A stretch of DNA of 26,059 nucleotides from Xanthobacteraceae bacterium (GTDB lineage: Bacteria; Pseudomonadota; Alphaproteobacteria; Rhizobiales; Xanthobacteraceae): assembly GCA_019746355.1 (NCBI GenBank), contig JAIESC010000175.1, positions 1 through 26,059 on the forward strand, in the 5' to 3' direction. Positions 8,403 to 16,974 of the stretch are shown here, piece after piece. The position numbers and the translations under genes were made by a program. Position 1 is the stretch's first letter. Every line of letters starts with the position of its first letter. The notes below the pieces were generated by a model that searched no databases, was not told the origin of the DNA, and was given only the letters and a program-made list of their open reading frames with translations.

Positions 8403-9164
8403 ATGCGCCCGCCGGTTCTGATCGTCCTGCACGGCGAGCTTTCCACGCCCGGCCGGATCGCCATCCAGCTTCGCAACCGCGACATCCCGCTCGACGTGCG
8501 GCGTCCGCGCTTCGGCGATCCGCTGCCGGAGACGCTCGAGGAGCATACCGGCGCGATCATCTTCGGCGGGCCGCAGAGCGCCAACGACGACGACGAGGTG
8601 GTCAAGCGCGAGATCGACTGGATCGGCGTCGCGCTGACGGAGAAGAAGCCCTATCTCGGCATCTGCCTCGGCGCACAGATGCTGGCCAAGCATCTCGGGG
8701 CCCGTGTCTACAAGCACACCGAAGGCCATGCCGAGGTCGGCTACTATCCGATCCGCCCGACCGCCGCAGGCCGCGAGCTCTGCCGCGATTGGCCCGACCA
8801 TGTCTATCAATGGCACCGCGAAGGCTTCGACCTGCCGGACAAGGCGGTGCTGCTCGCCGAAGGCGATTCATTTCCGGTCCAGGCGTTCAGCACCGACAAT
8901 CTCGCCTACGCGCTGCAATTCCACATGGACGTGACGCACGCCACCATGTGCCGTTGGACCACGCGCGGGCACGAGCGCATGTCGCTGCCCAACGCCAAGC
9001 CGCGTGAAGCGCACTTCGCGGACCGGCTGCAGCACGATCCGGCGTGCCGCGCCTGGCTTTCCGAATTCATCGATCAGTGGCTGAAGCCGTGCGAGGCGCC
9101 AAAGCCTGCGATCGGCAGCCACAAACCGCCTCAGCGCCGAATTTCGAAGCTCTCGACCTTGTAG
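8403..9164 (+). CDS. class I glutamine amidotransferase-like protein
   Basis: This 253-aa stand-alone GATase1-fold protein resembles the GMP-synthase-like amidotransferases (GuaA N-domain type). It has FGGPQSAND at 54-62, the nucleophile elbow GICLGAQ with Cys88, a QWHREGFDLP segment at about 136-145, and the catalytic His174. The residue two after the His is Asp176 in FHMD, where the family normally has Glu (FHPE). ATG 8403 is preferred because codons upstream from ATG 8355 lack the G/C third-position bias of the gene; no strong ribosome site marks either. No synthase partner lies nearby, so the acceptor is unknown. The last 34 bases overlap the convergent MFS gene. Confidence 0.82.
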   Translation: MRPPVLIVLHGELSTPGRIAIQLRNRDIPLDVRRPRFGDPLPETLEEHTGAIIFGGPQSANDDDEVVKREIDWIGVALTEKKPYLGICLGAQMLAKHLGARVYKHTEGHAEVGYYPIRPTAAGRELCRDWPDHVYQWHREGFDLPDKAVLLAEGDSFPVQAFSTDNLAYALQFHMDVTHATMCRWTTRGHERMSLPNAKPREAHFADRLQHDPACRAWLSEFIDQWLKPCEAPKPAIGSHKPPQRRISKLSTL

Positions 9165-10366
9165 AGCGGCTCGAACACCTTTCGGCCGACCAGCACCACG
9201 ATCAGCGCGCCGATGCCACCGACCATCACGGCCGGGATGGTGCCGAGCCACGACGCCATCAGGCCCGCGCGGAAATCGCCGAGCTGATTGGACGCGGTGA
9301 CGAACAGCGAATTCACCGCGCTGACGCGGCCGCGCATGTCGTCGGGCGTCTCGAGCTGAATGAGTGTCATGCGGATGACGACGCTCAGCATGTCGGCCAT
9401 GCCGAGGATGCCGAGCAGAAGCATCGACAGGATCAGCGAGCGCGAAAACGCAAAGGCGATGATGGCAACGCCATAGGTCGCGACCGCGCCGAACATGATC
9501 CGGCCCACGTGCTGCCGCAGCGGCCGATGCGCCATGAAAACCGCGGCCGTCAACGCGCCGACCCCGGGCGAGGCGCGGAGCAGGCCCAGTCCCCAGGCGT
9601 CCGTATGGAACACGTCGCGGGCGAACACCGGCAGCAGCGCAAACACGCCGCCCAGCACCACGGCAAACAGGTCGAGCGTGATGACGCCGAGCACGATCGG
9701 GTTGTGCCGCATATAGAAGAAGCCGGCAAACAACATCGACAGGCTGAGCGGCTCGCGCGAGGTGGCGGTGCGCTCGGCTTTGACGTTGCTGATCAGGATG
9801 CTGGAGGTGATGTAGAGCGTTGCGCACAGTCCGTAGACCAGGATCGGGCTCACCGCGTAGAGCAGCCCGCCCGCGGCCGGCCCGCCGATCACCGCGACCT
9901 GCGTCGCCGAGGCGCCGGCTGCGGTGGCGCGCGCCAGCAAGGACATCGGGACAATTCCCGGAAGCAGCGTGGAGAGCGTGGTCTGCTCGAAGGCGCGGGC
10001 CGAGCCGGTGACGAACACCACGGCGAGCAGCGATTCCCGTGTCATCCAGCCGCCCGCGCTGCCGATGGCAAGCGTCGCCCCGGCAAGGCCGGCGATGAGC
10101 TGGCAGATGCTGATGATGCGGCGGCGGTCGTAGCGGTCGGCGATATGGCCCGCCACCAGCACGAACAGCGCAGCCGGGACAAATTGAGTCAATCCGACCA
10201 GCCCGAGATCGAGCGGGTTGCGGGTCAGCTCGTACATCTGCCAGGCCACCGCGACGGTCTGCATCTGCAGGGCGACGGTGCTGGAAACACGGGATATCCA
10301 ATAGAGCGCGAACGGCCGATGCCGCCGAAGCTGCGTGCCGGAGCCGTCCGCCGATGTCATGGACAC
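9131..10366 (-). CDS. major facilitator superfamily exporter
   Basis: This 411-aa protein has about 12 hydrophobic segments and is of the EntS-like/MFS_3 type. The N-terminal motif A region is VAGHIADRYDRRR, and a second basic loop lies between the two halves. It starts LRRHRPFALYWISRVSST, typical of drug or siderophore exporters of this subgroup. GTG 10366 has AAAAAGG about seven bases upstream; ATG 10360 is the alternative. It is divergent from the sensor kinase gene and its 3' end overlaps the amidotransferase gene on the other strand. Export by proton antiport is family knowledge; the substrate is not evident, and there are no siderophore genes in the window. Confidence 0.85.
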   Translation of the reverse strand: MSMTSADGSGTQLRRHRPFALYWISRVSSTVALQMQTVAVAWQMYELTRNPLDLGLVGLTQFVPAALFVLVAGHIADRYDRRRIISICQLIAGLAGATLAIGSAGGWMTRESLLAVVFVTGSARAFEQTTLSTLLPGIVPMSLLARATAAGASATQVAVIGGPAAGGLLYAVSPILVYGLCATLYITSSILISNVKAERTATSREPLSLSMLFAGFFYMRHNPIVLGVITLDLFAVVLGGVFALLPVFARDVFHTDAWGLGLLRASPGVGALTAAVFMAHRPLRQHVGRIMFGAVATYGVAIIAFAFSRSLILSMLLLGILGMADMLSVVIRMTLIQLETPDDMRGRVSAVNSLFVTASNQLGDFRAGLMASWLGTIPAVMVGGIGALIVVLVGRKVFEPLYKVESFEIRR

Positions 10367-10469
10367 GTTTTGACCTTTTTCCGGCCTATGAATAGCAGCT
10401 GCAAACGCACGGGGAGCCGCGGAACTCTATAAGATTGTAGGGGTTCGCGGGCTAGCGGGGGCGCTGGGC

Positions 10470-10574
10470 ATGATTATCTTCAGAAGCAATTCGCGCGGCC
10501 CGGTCGTGGGGAATGGGGCTGCGTCACGTCCGGTGGTCGCGTCAGCCGCGACCGTCGCACCCGCAGCAGCCTGA
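10470..10574 (+). CDS. possible 34-aa leader peptide upstream of the sensor kinase
   Basis: An ATG at 10470, with a G-rich stretch (GGGGG) eight bases before it, opens a 34-codon frame ending in TGA at 10572-10574, only 20 bases before the kinase start. The peptide begins MIIFRSNSRG and becomes Ala/Val-rich. It could be a leader coupled to the kinase, or chance, since short open frames are common in G/C-rich DNA. I see no family resemblance. Confidence 0.2.
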   Translation: MIIFRSNSRGPVVGNGAASRPVVASAATVAPAAA

Positions 10575-10594
10575 CCGGCTGGCAGGAGCGCCAC

Positions 10595-12067
10595 ATGCTG
10601 GACCTCAAGCTCAAGCAAAGCCCGGAGCCGCTGCTGTCAGGCTCGCTGGAAAGCGAGCTGCAGGCCGCCGGCGAAATCCTGGAGCTTTTGCCGATCGCCA
10701 CCTGCATCTGCGATTCGGCCGGCCGCATCGTCCATTACAACCGGCGCGCGGCCGAGCTTTGGGGACGCTCCCCGGAGCCCAATCAGAGCCATGACGATTT
10801 CACCGCGCAAAACCGGTTCTTCAACCTCGACGGCAGCGAGCTGCCGCGCTCCAAGGTTGCCGAGGTGCTCCACACCGGCCAGGCCGTGCGGGACGAGGAG
10901 ATCGTGGTCGAGCGGCCGAACGGCGAACGGCTGTTCGTGCTGCTGAGCATCGACCCGATCCGTGATGTGCGGGGCAAGCTCATCGGCGTCATCAACTGCT
11001 TCCAGGACGTCAGCGAGCGTTACCGGATGCTCGAGGCGATCAGCCGGAGCCAGCACGAACTGCGCGAGCAGCAGGAGCGCTGGAACTCGACCTACGAGCA
11101 CGCTGCGATCGGCATCGTCGAGATCGACGCGGAGGGCCGCTTCCTGCGCGTCAACGAAGCGATCTGCTCGATCGTCGGCGGCACGCGCGAGGAGCTGCTC
11201 GGCTGGAAGCTGTTCGGCCGCACCCACCCGGACGATCGCGACGTCGACGGCGAGCTTTACCGCAAGCAGGTGGCAGGCGAGATCGGCTTCTATTCGATCG
11301 AGAAGCGCTTCAACCGCAACGACGGCCGCACGATCTGGATGGGGGTACGCTCATCGACGGTGCGCGACGACGACGGAAAATTTCTTTACGGCGTGCGTGT
11401 GGTGCAGGACATCACTGAGCGCAAGGAGGCCGAGGAACGGCAGAAGCTGCTCGTCGACGAGCTCAATCACCGGGTCAAGAACACGCTCGCCACCGTGCAA
11501 TCGCTGGCGACGCAGACCGCGCGCGGCACCGACTCGCCGGAGGCCTTCCGCCAGGCATTCGAAGGGCGGTTGATCGCGCTCAGCCAGGCCCATGACCAGC
11601 TCACGCTGCGGCACTGGCGGAACGCCGACCTGCGCGACATCGTCAAGGGTTCGACCGGGCCTTATCTCTCGCGGCCGGAGGAGCAGATCAGGATCGAAGG
11701 CGAGGCGATCACGCTGACGCCGCGGGTGGCGCTGACGCTCGCGCTGGTGCTGCACGAGCTGACCACCAACGCCTCGAAGTACGGCGCGCTGTCGGTGCCG
11801 GAGGGCCGGATCGAGATCGGCTGGCGCGTCGAGGCGCAGCCCGACAAGCCGCCGCGGCTGAACATCGAATGGCGGGAATGCGCCGGACCGCCGGTGGAGG
11901 CGCCGGCGCGGCCGGGCTTCGGCTCGCGCTTCATTCAGGGCAGTGTCGCCACCGAGCTGCAAGGCGCCGCGCGCATGGAGTTCGAGCCCCAGGGCTTGCG
12001 CTGCACGATCGACATTCCGCTTCGCCCGGACAAGCCCAAGCCGGCAGCGAAGCCGGCCACGTCCTAG
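10595..12067 (+). CDS. PAS-PAS HWE-family sensor histidine kinase
   Basis: This 490-aa soluble sensor kinase starts at ATG 10595 behind AGGAG. Two PAS domains lie at about 25-140 and 163-275; the second ends in QDITERKEAEERQ, the usual PAC exit. The dimerisation/phosphoacceptor region carries His292 (DELNHRVKNTLATVQSLA). The ATPase domain has HELTTNASKYGALS at 387-400, the W-x-E signature of HWE kinases as EWRE around 425-428, and GFGSRFIQGSV at 441-451. No membrane segment is present, so it should sense a cytosolic signal such as redox, light or a ligand. HWE kinases in alphaproteobacteria often feed the PhyR general stress pathway, but no response regulator lies nearby, so its partner is unknown. 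Confidence 0.92.
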   Translation: MLDLKLKQSPEPLLSGSLESELQAAGEILELLPIATCICDSAGRIVHYNRRAAELWGRSPEPNQSHDDFTAQNRFFNLDGSELPRSKVAEVLHTGQAVRDEEIVVERPNGERLFVLLSIDPIRDVRGKLIGVINCFQDVSERYRMLEAISRSQHELREQQERWNSTYEHAAIGIVEIDAEGRFLRVNEAICSIVGGTREELLGWKLFGRTHPDDRDVDGELYRKQVAGEIGFYSIEKRFNRNDGRTIWMGVRSSTVRDDDGKFLYGVRVVQDITERKEAEERQKLLVDELNHRVKNTLATVQSLATQTARGTDSPEAFRQAFEGRLIALSQAHDQLTLRHWRNADLRDIVKGSTGPYLSRPEEQIRIEGEAITLTPRVALTLALVLHELTTNASKYGALSVPEGRIEIGWRVEAQPDKPPRLNIEWRECAGPPVEAPARPGFGSRFIQGSVATELQGAARMEFEPQGLRCTIDIPLRPDKPKPAAKPATS

Positions 12068-12070
12068 CGG

Positions 12071-13021
12071 TTACGCCACGCCGCCGCGATAATAGATCAC
12101 GACGACGTGCTCGGCCTCGGCGAAGAACAGCCAGCGTTCGGTGAGAACGCCGATGGCGGCGCTGCAGACCGATAGCGCCGTGAGCGCAATGGTCACCGCG
12201 TTCGGCATCCTCAGCAACAGCAGCGCGATGGCCGCAAGCAGCGGCACAACGAACAGCAACGCGACCGTGAGAATCCGCAGCTTCCGTGCATGGCGTCGCG
12301 CCACCTGATAGCCCATCTCGCGCATCACGAAGTTCGGCTGCGTGTGCGGCGGATCAAGCGGACGCACCGTCCCGAGGGAGCCTAAGCCCGTCGCCGATTC
12401 GGCGGTGTAGGTCTTCTCTGCGCGGTCGATGGCGGACCAGTAGCGCACCTTGAGATCGCAGCCGAGCGCCAGCAGCAGCGCGCTGGCGCTCACCGCCCAG
12501 CGGACGTCGTAGCCGAACAGCGCGAGCAGGAAGCCCAGCAGCAGGCTGCCGGTCGCCAGCGCCAGCACCAGATAGATCGGCGCAACGATGCTTTGGTTCC
12601 AGGCACGGATGGTTGGCAGCGTTGCGTAGATCTTTCCGGTGCACCACACCGTCACGATGGCGAACGGCACCGACAGAGCCGCGCCGATGGCTATCTGCCC
12701 CGGCGTGAACTCGCCAAACACCCAGCCGAGCCCGAGCGCCGCCACCGGCAGGTAGGTGACGATGGCAGCCACGCCCTCACGCGACAGCCACGACGTGCGC
12801 ACCTGCGACAGCGCGCGCCATGCCCGTCCCGGACGCCCGAGATGCAACGTCGAGGCCAGAAGCCCGAGCGTGACCAGCGCCACCGCGGTTCCGAGCGCAA
12901 AAAAGCCGAACGCCGGATCGCGCGGCAGGCCGAACAACATGGCCAGCGAAAGCCCGATCAGCAGGCCGTAGCCTGCGCCGGACGCGGTGGTGAAGATGAT
13001 GACCGAATAGGCAGGATGCAT
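12071..13021 (-). CDS. soeC: DmsC-type membrane anchor of molybdo-oxidoreductase (probable SoeC)
   Basis: This 316-aa protein has about eight hydrophobic helices and matches the DmsC/YnfH anchor family: HPAYSVIIFTTASGAGYGLL at the start, STLHLGRPGRAWRALSQVRTSWLSRE around 57-82, and WNQSIVAPIYL in the middle. In such complexes the anchor exchanges electrons with the quinone pool and holds the Fe-S subunit at the membrane. It is the last gene of a three-gene operon, six bases after the Fe-S subunit. The name soeC depends on the assignment of the catalytic subunit. It converges with the kinase gene, with only three bases between the two stops. Confidence 0.78.
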   Translation of the reverse strand: MHPAYSVIIFTTASGAGYGLLIGLSLAMLFGLPRDPAFGFFALGTAVALVTLGLLASTLHLGRPGRAWRALSQVRTSWLSREGVAAIVTYLPVAALGLGWVFGEFTPGQIAIGAALSVPFAIVTVWCTGKIYATLPTIRAWNQSIVAPIYLVLALATGSLLLGFLLALFGYDVRWAVSASALLLALGCDLKVRYWSAIDRAEKTYTAESATGLGSLGTVRPLDPPHTQPNFVMREMGYQVARRHARKLRILTVALLFVVPLLAAIALLLLRMPNAVTIALTALSVCSAAIGVLTERWLFFAEAEHVVVIYYRGGVA

Positions 13022-13027
13022 CGGGGA

Positions 13028-13777
13028 TCAGCGGGAGAGCGTCCTGTCGGCCCAGGCGAAGAAGCGCTCGGCGAGCGAGCCGGAACTGTCCGCGGGCGTT
13101 TCGGCGGCGGGTTGCGGGGACGCGGCCGCCTGGTCGCGGCGCGGACGCGGCGGCAGATATTTGTTGGTCGGCTTGAAGCCCATCTCCGGCAGCAGGTCGA
13201 AGCCGCCGCGCTCCTTCACGAGCTGCGACACCGCGCTCGCCGGGTCGCCAAGATCGCCGAAATGCCGCGCGCCGGTCGGGCAGGCGCGCACGCAGGCCGG
13301 GATGCGGTCCTCCGGCGCGAATGTCGTGTTGTAGATGCGGTCGACGCACAGCGTGCACTTCTTCATCGTGCCGTCGTCGTAGTCGTATTCGCGCGCGCCA
13401 TAGGGGCAGGCCCAGGAGCAGAGCTTGCAGCCGATGCAGGTGTCGGGATTGACCAGCACGATGCCGTCGGAGGCGCGCTTGTAGGAGGCGCCGGTCGGGC
13501 AGACCGTGACGCAGGCCGGCGTCTCGCAGTGCAGGCAGGAGCGCGGGAAATGCACGGTGCGGCTCGAGGCGCCGTCGCCCACCTCGTACGAATGCACGCG
13601 GTTGAGCCACGCGCCGTGCGGATCGGCGCCCTGCTGGTCCTGGTCGGTCAGCGGGGCGGAATAGCCGCCGGCATTCCATTCCTTGCAGCTTGTCGCGCAG
13701 GCGTGGCAGCCGACGCAGGTGTCGAGATCGATCACCAGCCCGAGCTTCTGGCCGGTCTCCCGCGGCAGCGCCGTCAT
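13028..13777 (-). CDS. soeB: four-cluster [4Fe-4S] ferredoxin subunit (probable SoeB)
   Basis: This 249-aa protein carries 16 cysteines in four ferredoxin-like groups: Cys21/24/27/31, Cys81/84/89/93, Cys114/117/120/124 and Cys141/144/162/166. This is the DmsB/PsrB/SoeB pattern of four [4Fe-4S] clusters that wire the molybdenum subunit to the membrane anchor. ATG 13777 follows GGAGG, and its first bases overlap the TGA of the catalytic gene (ATGA), so the two are translationally coupled. A Pro/Ala/Arg-rich tail (about 205-235) precedes a short C-terminal helix. There is no Tat or Sec signal, so the subunit stays on the cytoplasmic side. Confidence 0.85.
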   Translation of the reverse strand: MTALPRETGQKLGLVIDLDTCVGCHACATSCKEWNAGGYSAPLTDQDQQGADPHGAWLNRVHSYEVGDGASSRTVHFPRSCLHCETPACVTVCPTGASYKRASDGIVLVNPDTCIGCKLCSWACPYGAREYDYDDGTMKKCTLCVDRIYNTTFAPEDRIPACVRACPTGARHFGDLGDPASAVSQLVKERGGFDLLPEMGFKPTNKYLPPRPRRDQAAASPQPAAETPADSSGSLAERFFAWADRTLSR

Positions 13778-16599
13778 GCCACGGCCTCCGGCTTTGTTGC
13801 GAATTCCGCTGGCAACGGCTCGAAGCGCGGCACGGTCTCGCCTTGCTCGTCCGGCGCGGCTTTCTCGATGATGACGCGCAGGTCGTACCACGCCGCCTGC
13901 CCGGTGATCGGGTCGCTGTTGGAGAAGCGGTAGCCGCCTTCGCGCTCGGGAAGGAGCTCGGTGATCAGATGGTTGAGCAGGAAGCCGCGCGTGGCCTCCG
14001 GTGCGTCAGGATCGAGCGCTGCAGCGCCGCCGCGGCGGCCGACCGCGTTCCACGTCCACACCGTGTCGGGGTTGACGCCCTCCATCAGCCGCACCCGACC
14101 TTTGACGCGGCCGATCGGGCTCTTGATCCAGACCCAGTCGCCGTCGGCGATGCCGAGCGCCGTCGCCCGCTCGCGGTTCATGTAGAGGCAATTCTCCGCG
14201 GTGATCTGTCTGATCCAGCCGTTGTGCGTGCCCCACGAATGGTAGATGTGCATCGGCCGTTGCGTGATCGCCGACAGCGTGAAGCCGCTTTGGTCGAGCG
14301 TGTCGCTGTCGAACGGCGGATACCAGAACGGGATCGGATCGAAGTATTTCTCGACGCGCGTGCGATGCGTGTCCGGTGCCTTGATCGCGCCAAAGCCGCG
14401 CGCCGACAGGCGGAATTTCTGCAGCGGCTCGAGATAGAGCTGGAACACCACCGGAGTTGCCGCGCCGATGAAGCCCACCTCCCTGGCCCAGTCGAGATAG
14501 GCCTTGTTGGCGTGCTTGTAGTAGCGCTGCTCGGGCGCGAGATGGTGTTGGTGGAAGCAGCCGTTCTCGATGTAGGCCTCGAGCTGCTTCGGGTTCGGGG
14601 CGCCGCGGCCGTAAGCCTGTCCATCGTCGCCGCGGAAACCGGCGAGCGAGCCGATGCCGGGCATCCGCTCGTGCAGCACGATGTAGTCGGAATAGCCTTC
14701 GGGAAAGCACGGCTCGCCGTTGCCGGTGACGAAGCCGGGGAGCTTCAGCCGCGTGGCGATGTCGATCAGCACGCTTTGGAACGGCCGCACATCGCGGTCG
14801 GGCCGCACCACCGGCTGGCGGATCGCATCGGCCGGGCCTTCCGGGCTCGAGATCGGGCGATCGAGCAGCGAGATGCAGTCCCAGCGCTCGAGATAGGTTG
14901 TGTCCGGCAGGATCAGGTCGGCATAGGCGACCATCTCCGACGAGTAGGCGTCGGAATAGATGATCTTCGGGATCTTGTAGTCGCCGGTGGCCGGGTCCTT
15001 CGCGGTCAGGTGCTTCAGCACCGCCGGAATGTTCATCGACGAATTCCAGCTCATGTTGGCCATGTACATGAACAGGACGTCGACCGGGTAGGGATCGCCC
15101 AGCGCGGCATTGGTGATGACCATGTGCATCAACCCGTGGGCGGCGAGCGGCGCGTCCCACGAATAGGCCTTGTCGATGCGCTGTGCGCGGCCCCTGGCGC
15201 CGACCAGCAGGTCTTCCGGCCCTTGCGGAAAACCGAGCGGCGCGCCCTTCAGGGGCTCGTTCGGCTCGGTGGCTCGGGCCGGGCGGTTCGGCGGCGGCGT
15301 CGGCCGGGGGAATGGCGCCTTGTAGCGAAAGCCGCCGGGGCAATCGATCGAGCCGAGCAGGATCTGCAGGAGATGCAGCAGCCGGCAGGTCTGGAAGCCA
15401 TTGGAATGGGCGGAGATGCCGCGCATCGCGTGCATCGACACCGGCCGACCCACGGTCTTCTCGTGCCGGCGTCCGGTCCAGTCGGTCCAGGGCTGGTCGA
15501 GCGTGATCTGCTGCTCGAAGGCCGCATGTGCGAGCTCGCGCGCGATGCGCCGGATGGTCTCGGCGGGGATGCCGGTCTTCTCGGCAGCTCTTTCCGGTGT
15601 GTACTCGTCTGACAGGAACCGCTCGGCGATCAGCGCAAAGCCCGGGCGGGCGCTGCGCCCGTCCGCAAGCTTGAACGTGCCGACCAGCGCCGGAGCGATG
15701 TCGATGCGCGAGGCGTCGACGACCGCTCCTGTGGCCTTGTCGAAGGCAAGCGGCTTGCCGTCCTGGTCGCGGGCGAACAGCCCATCGTCCGCAGCGCGCG
15801 GATTGTCGATCACCAACCAGTGCGCGTTGGTGTAGCGGGCGAGATAGTCGAGATCGATTTTCTGGACGCGCATCAGCTCGTGGATCAGCGCGCCGACGAA
15901 GAGACCGTCGGTTCCGGGCCGGATGCCGATCCACTCGTCGGCGATTGCGCCATAGCCGGTGCGGATCGGATTGACCGCGACGATCTTGACGCCGTTTTCC
16001 TTGAGCTTGCCGAGGGCGGTCTTGATCGGGTTCGACGCGTGATCTTCGGCCACGCCGAACAGCATGAAATAGCGGGTGTGCTCCCAGTCCGGTTCGCCGA
16101 ACTCCCAGAATGAGCCGCCGAAGGTGTAGAGCCCGGCAGCCGCCATGTTCACGGAGCAGAAGCCGCCATGGGCGGCGAAGTTCGGTGTGCCGTATTGCTG
16201 GGCGAACCAGCCGGTCAGCGCCTGGCTCTGGTCGCGGCCGGTGAAGAAGGCAAGCCGGGTCGGGTCGCGGCCGCGCACCGCCTTGAGCCAGGCGGTCGCG
16301 GTCTGCAGTGCCTCTTCCCAGGTGATCTCCTCGAACTCGCCCGACCCGCGCGGGCCGACGCGCTTCATCGGCGCGCGCAGCCGCGACGGCGAGGTGTGGG
16401 TCATCAGGCCGGCCGAGCCTTTGCCGCAGATCACGCCCTTGTTGACCGGGTGGTCGCGGTTGCCGTCGATGTAGCGGACCTTGCCATTCTTCAGATGCAC
16501 GCGGATGCCGCAGCGGCAGGCGCACATGTAGCAGGTGGTGGTCTTGATCTGGTCGGCTGACGGCATGGACAGCGCGATGTCCGGATCGTGGTGTCCCAT
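13774..16599 (-). CDS. soeA: molybdopterin-dependent oxidoreductase catalytic subunit (probable sulfite dehydrogenase SoeA)
   Basis: This 941-aa protein is a complex iron-sulfur molybdoenzyme catalytic subunit. The N-terminal [4Fe-4S] site is Cys23-x2-Cys26-x3-Cys30...Cys58, followed by the conserved Lys60. A probable molybdenum-ligand cysteine is Cys148 (NFAAHGGFCSVN). The C-terminal MopB-type domain holds the second pterin site (INxDRR-like region replaced by NRERATALGIADGDWVWIKS). There is no twin-arginine signal, unlike DmsA and PsrA, so it should act in the cytoplasm. With a four-cluster Fe-S subunit and DmsC anchor, this is the layout of SoeABC, which oxidises sulfite to sulfate and reduces quinone. 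ATG 16599 is chosen because upstream codons lose G/C third-position bias. Other cytoplasmic substrates cannot be excluded. Confidence 0.8.
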   Translation of the reverse strand: MGHHDPDIALSMPSADQIKTTTCYMCACRCGIRVHLKNGKVRYIDGNRDHPVNKGVICGKGSAGLMTHTSPSRLRAPMKRVGPRGSGEFEEITWEEALQTATAWLKAVRGRDPTRLAFFTGRDQSQALTGWFAQQYGTPNFAAHGGFCSVNMAAAGLYTFGGSFWEFGEPDWEHTRYFMLFGVAEDHASNPIKTALGKLKENGVKIVAVNPIRTGYGAIADEWIGIRPGTDGLFVGALIHELMRVQKIDLDYLARYTNAHWLVIDNPRAADDGLFARDQDGKPLAFDKATGAVVDASRIDIAPALVGTFKLADGRSARPGFALIAERFLSDEYTPERAAEKTGIPAETIRRIARELAHAAFEQQITLDQPWTDWTGRRHEKTVGRPVSMHAMRGISAHSNGFQTCRLLHLLQILLGSIDCPGGFRYKAPFPRPTPPPNRPARATEPNEPLKGAPLGFPQGPEDLLVGARGRAQRIDKAYSWDAPLAAHGLMHMVITNAALGDPYPVDVLFMYMANMSWNSSMNIPAVLKHLTAKDPATGDYKIPKIIYSDAYSSEMVAYADLILPDTTYLERWDCISLLDRPISSPEGPADAIRQPVVRPDRDVRPFQSVLIDIATRLKLPGFVTGNGEPCFPEGYSDYIVLHERMPGIGSLAGFRGDDGQAYGRGAPNPKQLEAYIENGCFHQHHLAPEQRYYKHANKAYLDWAREVGFIGAATPVVFQLYLEPLQKFRLSARGFGAIKAPDTHRTRVEKYFDPIPFWYPPFDSDTLDQSGFTLSAITQRPMHIYHSWGTHNGWIRQITAENCLYMNRERATALGIADGDWVWIKSPIGRVKGRVRLMEGVNPDTVWTWNAVGRRGGAAALDPDAPEATRGFLLNHLITELLPEREGGYRFSNSDPITGQAAWYDLRVIIEKAAPDEQGETVPRFEPLPAEFATKPEAVA

Positions 16600-16765
16600 T
16601 GCGCTGCGTTCCTGTGGCCTCTCAGGGAACGTCTTCGCTGTGTCGCGAGCGTTCCATGGAATCTTGTTCTCCATTTCACAGTGCCATCCGCATTCGCCCG
16701 GTACAACGCCCACTGCCGCAGACCCGGCAATTCGTGGCGCGGGACATGTCCGCCATGCACAGGCA

Positions 16766-16790
16766 CCTCATTCGCCCAGCGCGAATGAGG
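16766..16790. other. perfect 10-bp hairpin between soeA and tRNA-Ala
   Basis: CCTCATTCGC (16766-16775) and GCGAATGAGG (16781-16790) are exact inverted repeats around a five-base loop. It lies downstream of the minus-strand tRNA and about 170 bases upstream of the soeA start. No T-run follows on either strand, so it is a poor intrinsic terminator. It may help end or process the tRNA transcript, or serve as an operator for the soe operon. Confidence 0.5.
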
Positions 16791-16851
16791 GATTTGGCCA
16801 AAAGAATCGGCCCTAGGATAGGAAACCTGTATCTTGCAGAAATCAGTCGGT

Positions 16852-16927
16852 TGGTGGAGCCGAGCGGGATCGAACCGCTGACCTCCTCATTGCGAACGAG
16901 GCGCTCTCCCAGCTGAGCTACGGCCCC
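16852..16927 (-). tRNA. tRNA-Ala (anticodon CGC)
   Basis: The minus strand folds into a complete 76-nt cloverleaf with encoded CCA end. The acceptor stem GGGGCCG/CGGCTCC contains the G3-U70 wobble pair that marks alanine tRNAs. The anticodon stem-loop reads CCTCG-TTCGCAA-TGAGG, placing CGC at positions 34-36, which reads codon GCG. The T-arm GGTTCGATCC is intact. A recognisable promoter lies about 50 bases upstream. Confidence 0.96.
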
Positions 16928-16974
16928 AACCTTGGACACCGGTGAAAAGCGGTATCCGGCAACGAATTGGCCGC

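Noticed and set aside
9044..10432. 462-codon plus-strand open frame opposite the MFS gene
   Set aside because: The translation is His/Arg/Asp-rich with no domain features, whereas the minus strand encodes a clear 12-helix transporter.
14006..16525. 839-codon minus-strand open frame inside the molybdoenzyme gene
   Set aside because: It is a shadow frame: the overlapping frame encodes a complete molybdopterin oxidoreductase, while this one gives Arg/Pro/Ala-rich low-complexity sequence typical of G/C-rich off-frames.
16600..16713. Longer start for the molybdoenzyme catalytic subunit
   Set aside because: Codons between 16713 and 16600 lack the G/C third-position bias of the gene, and the extension has no twin-arginine signal or conserved feature.
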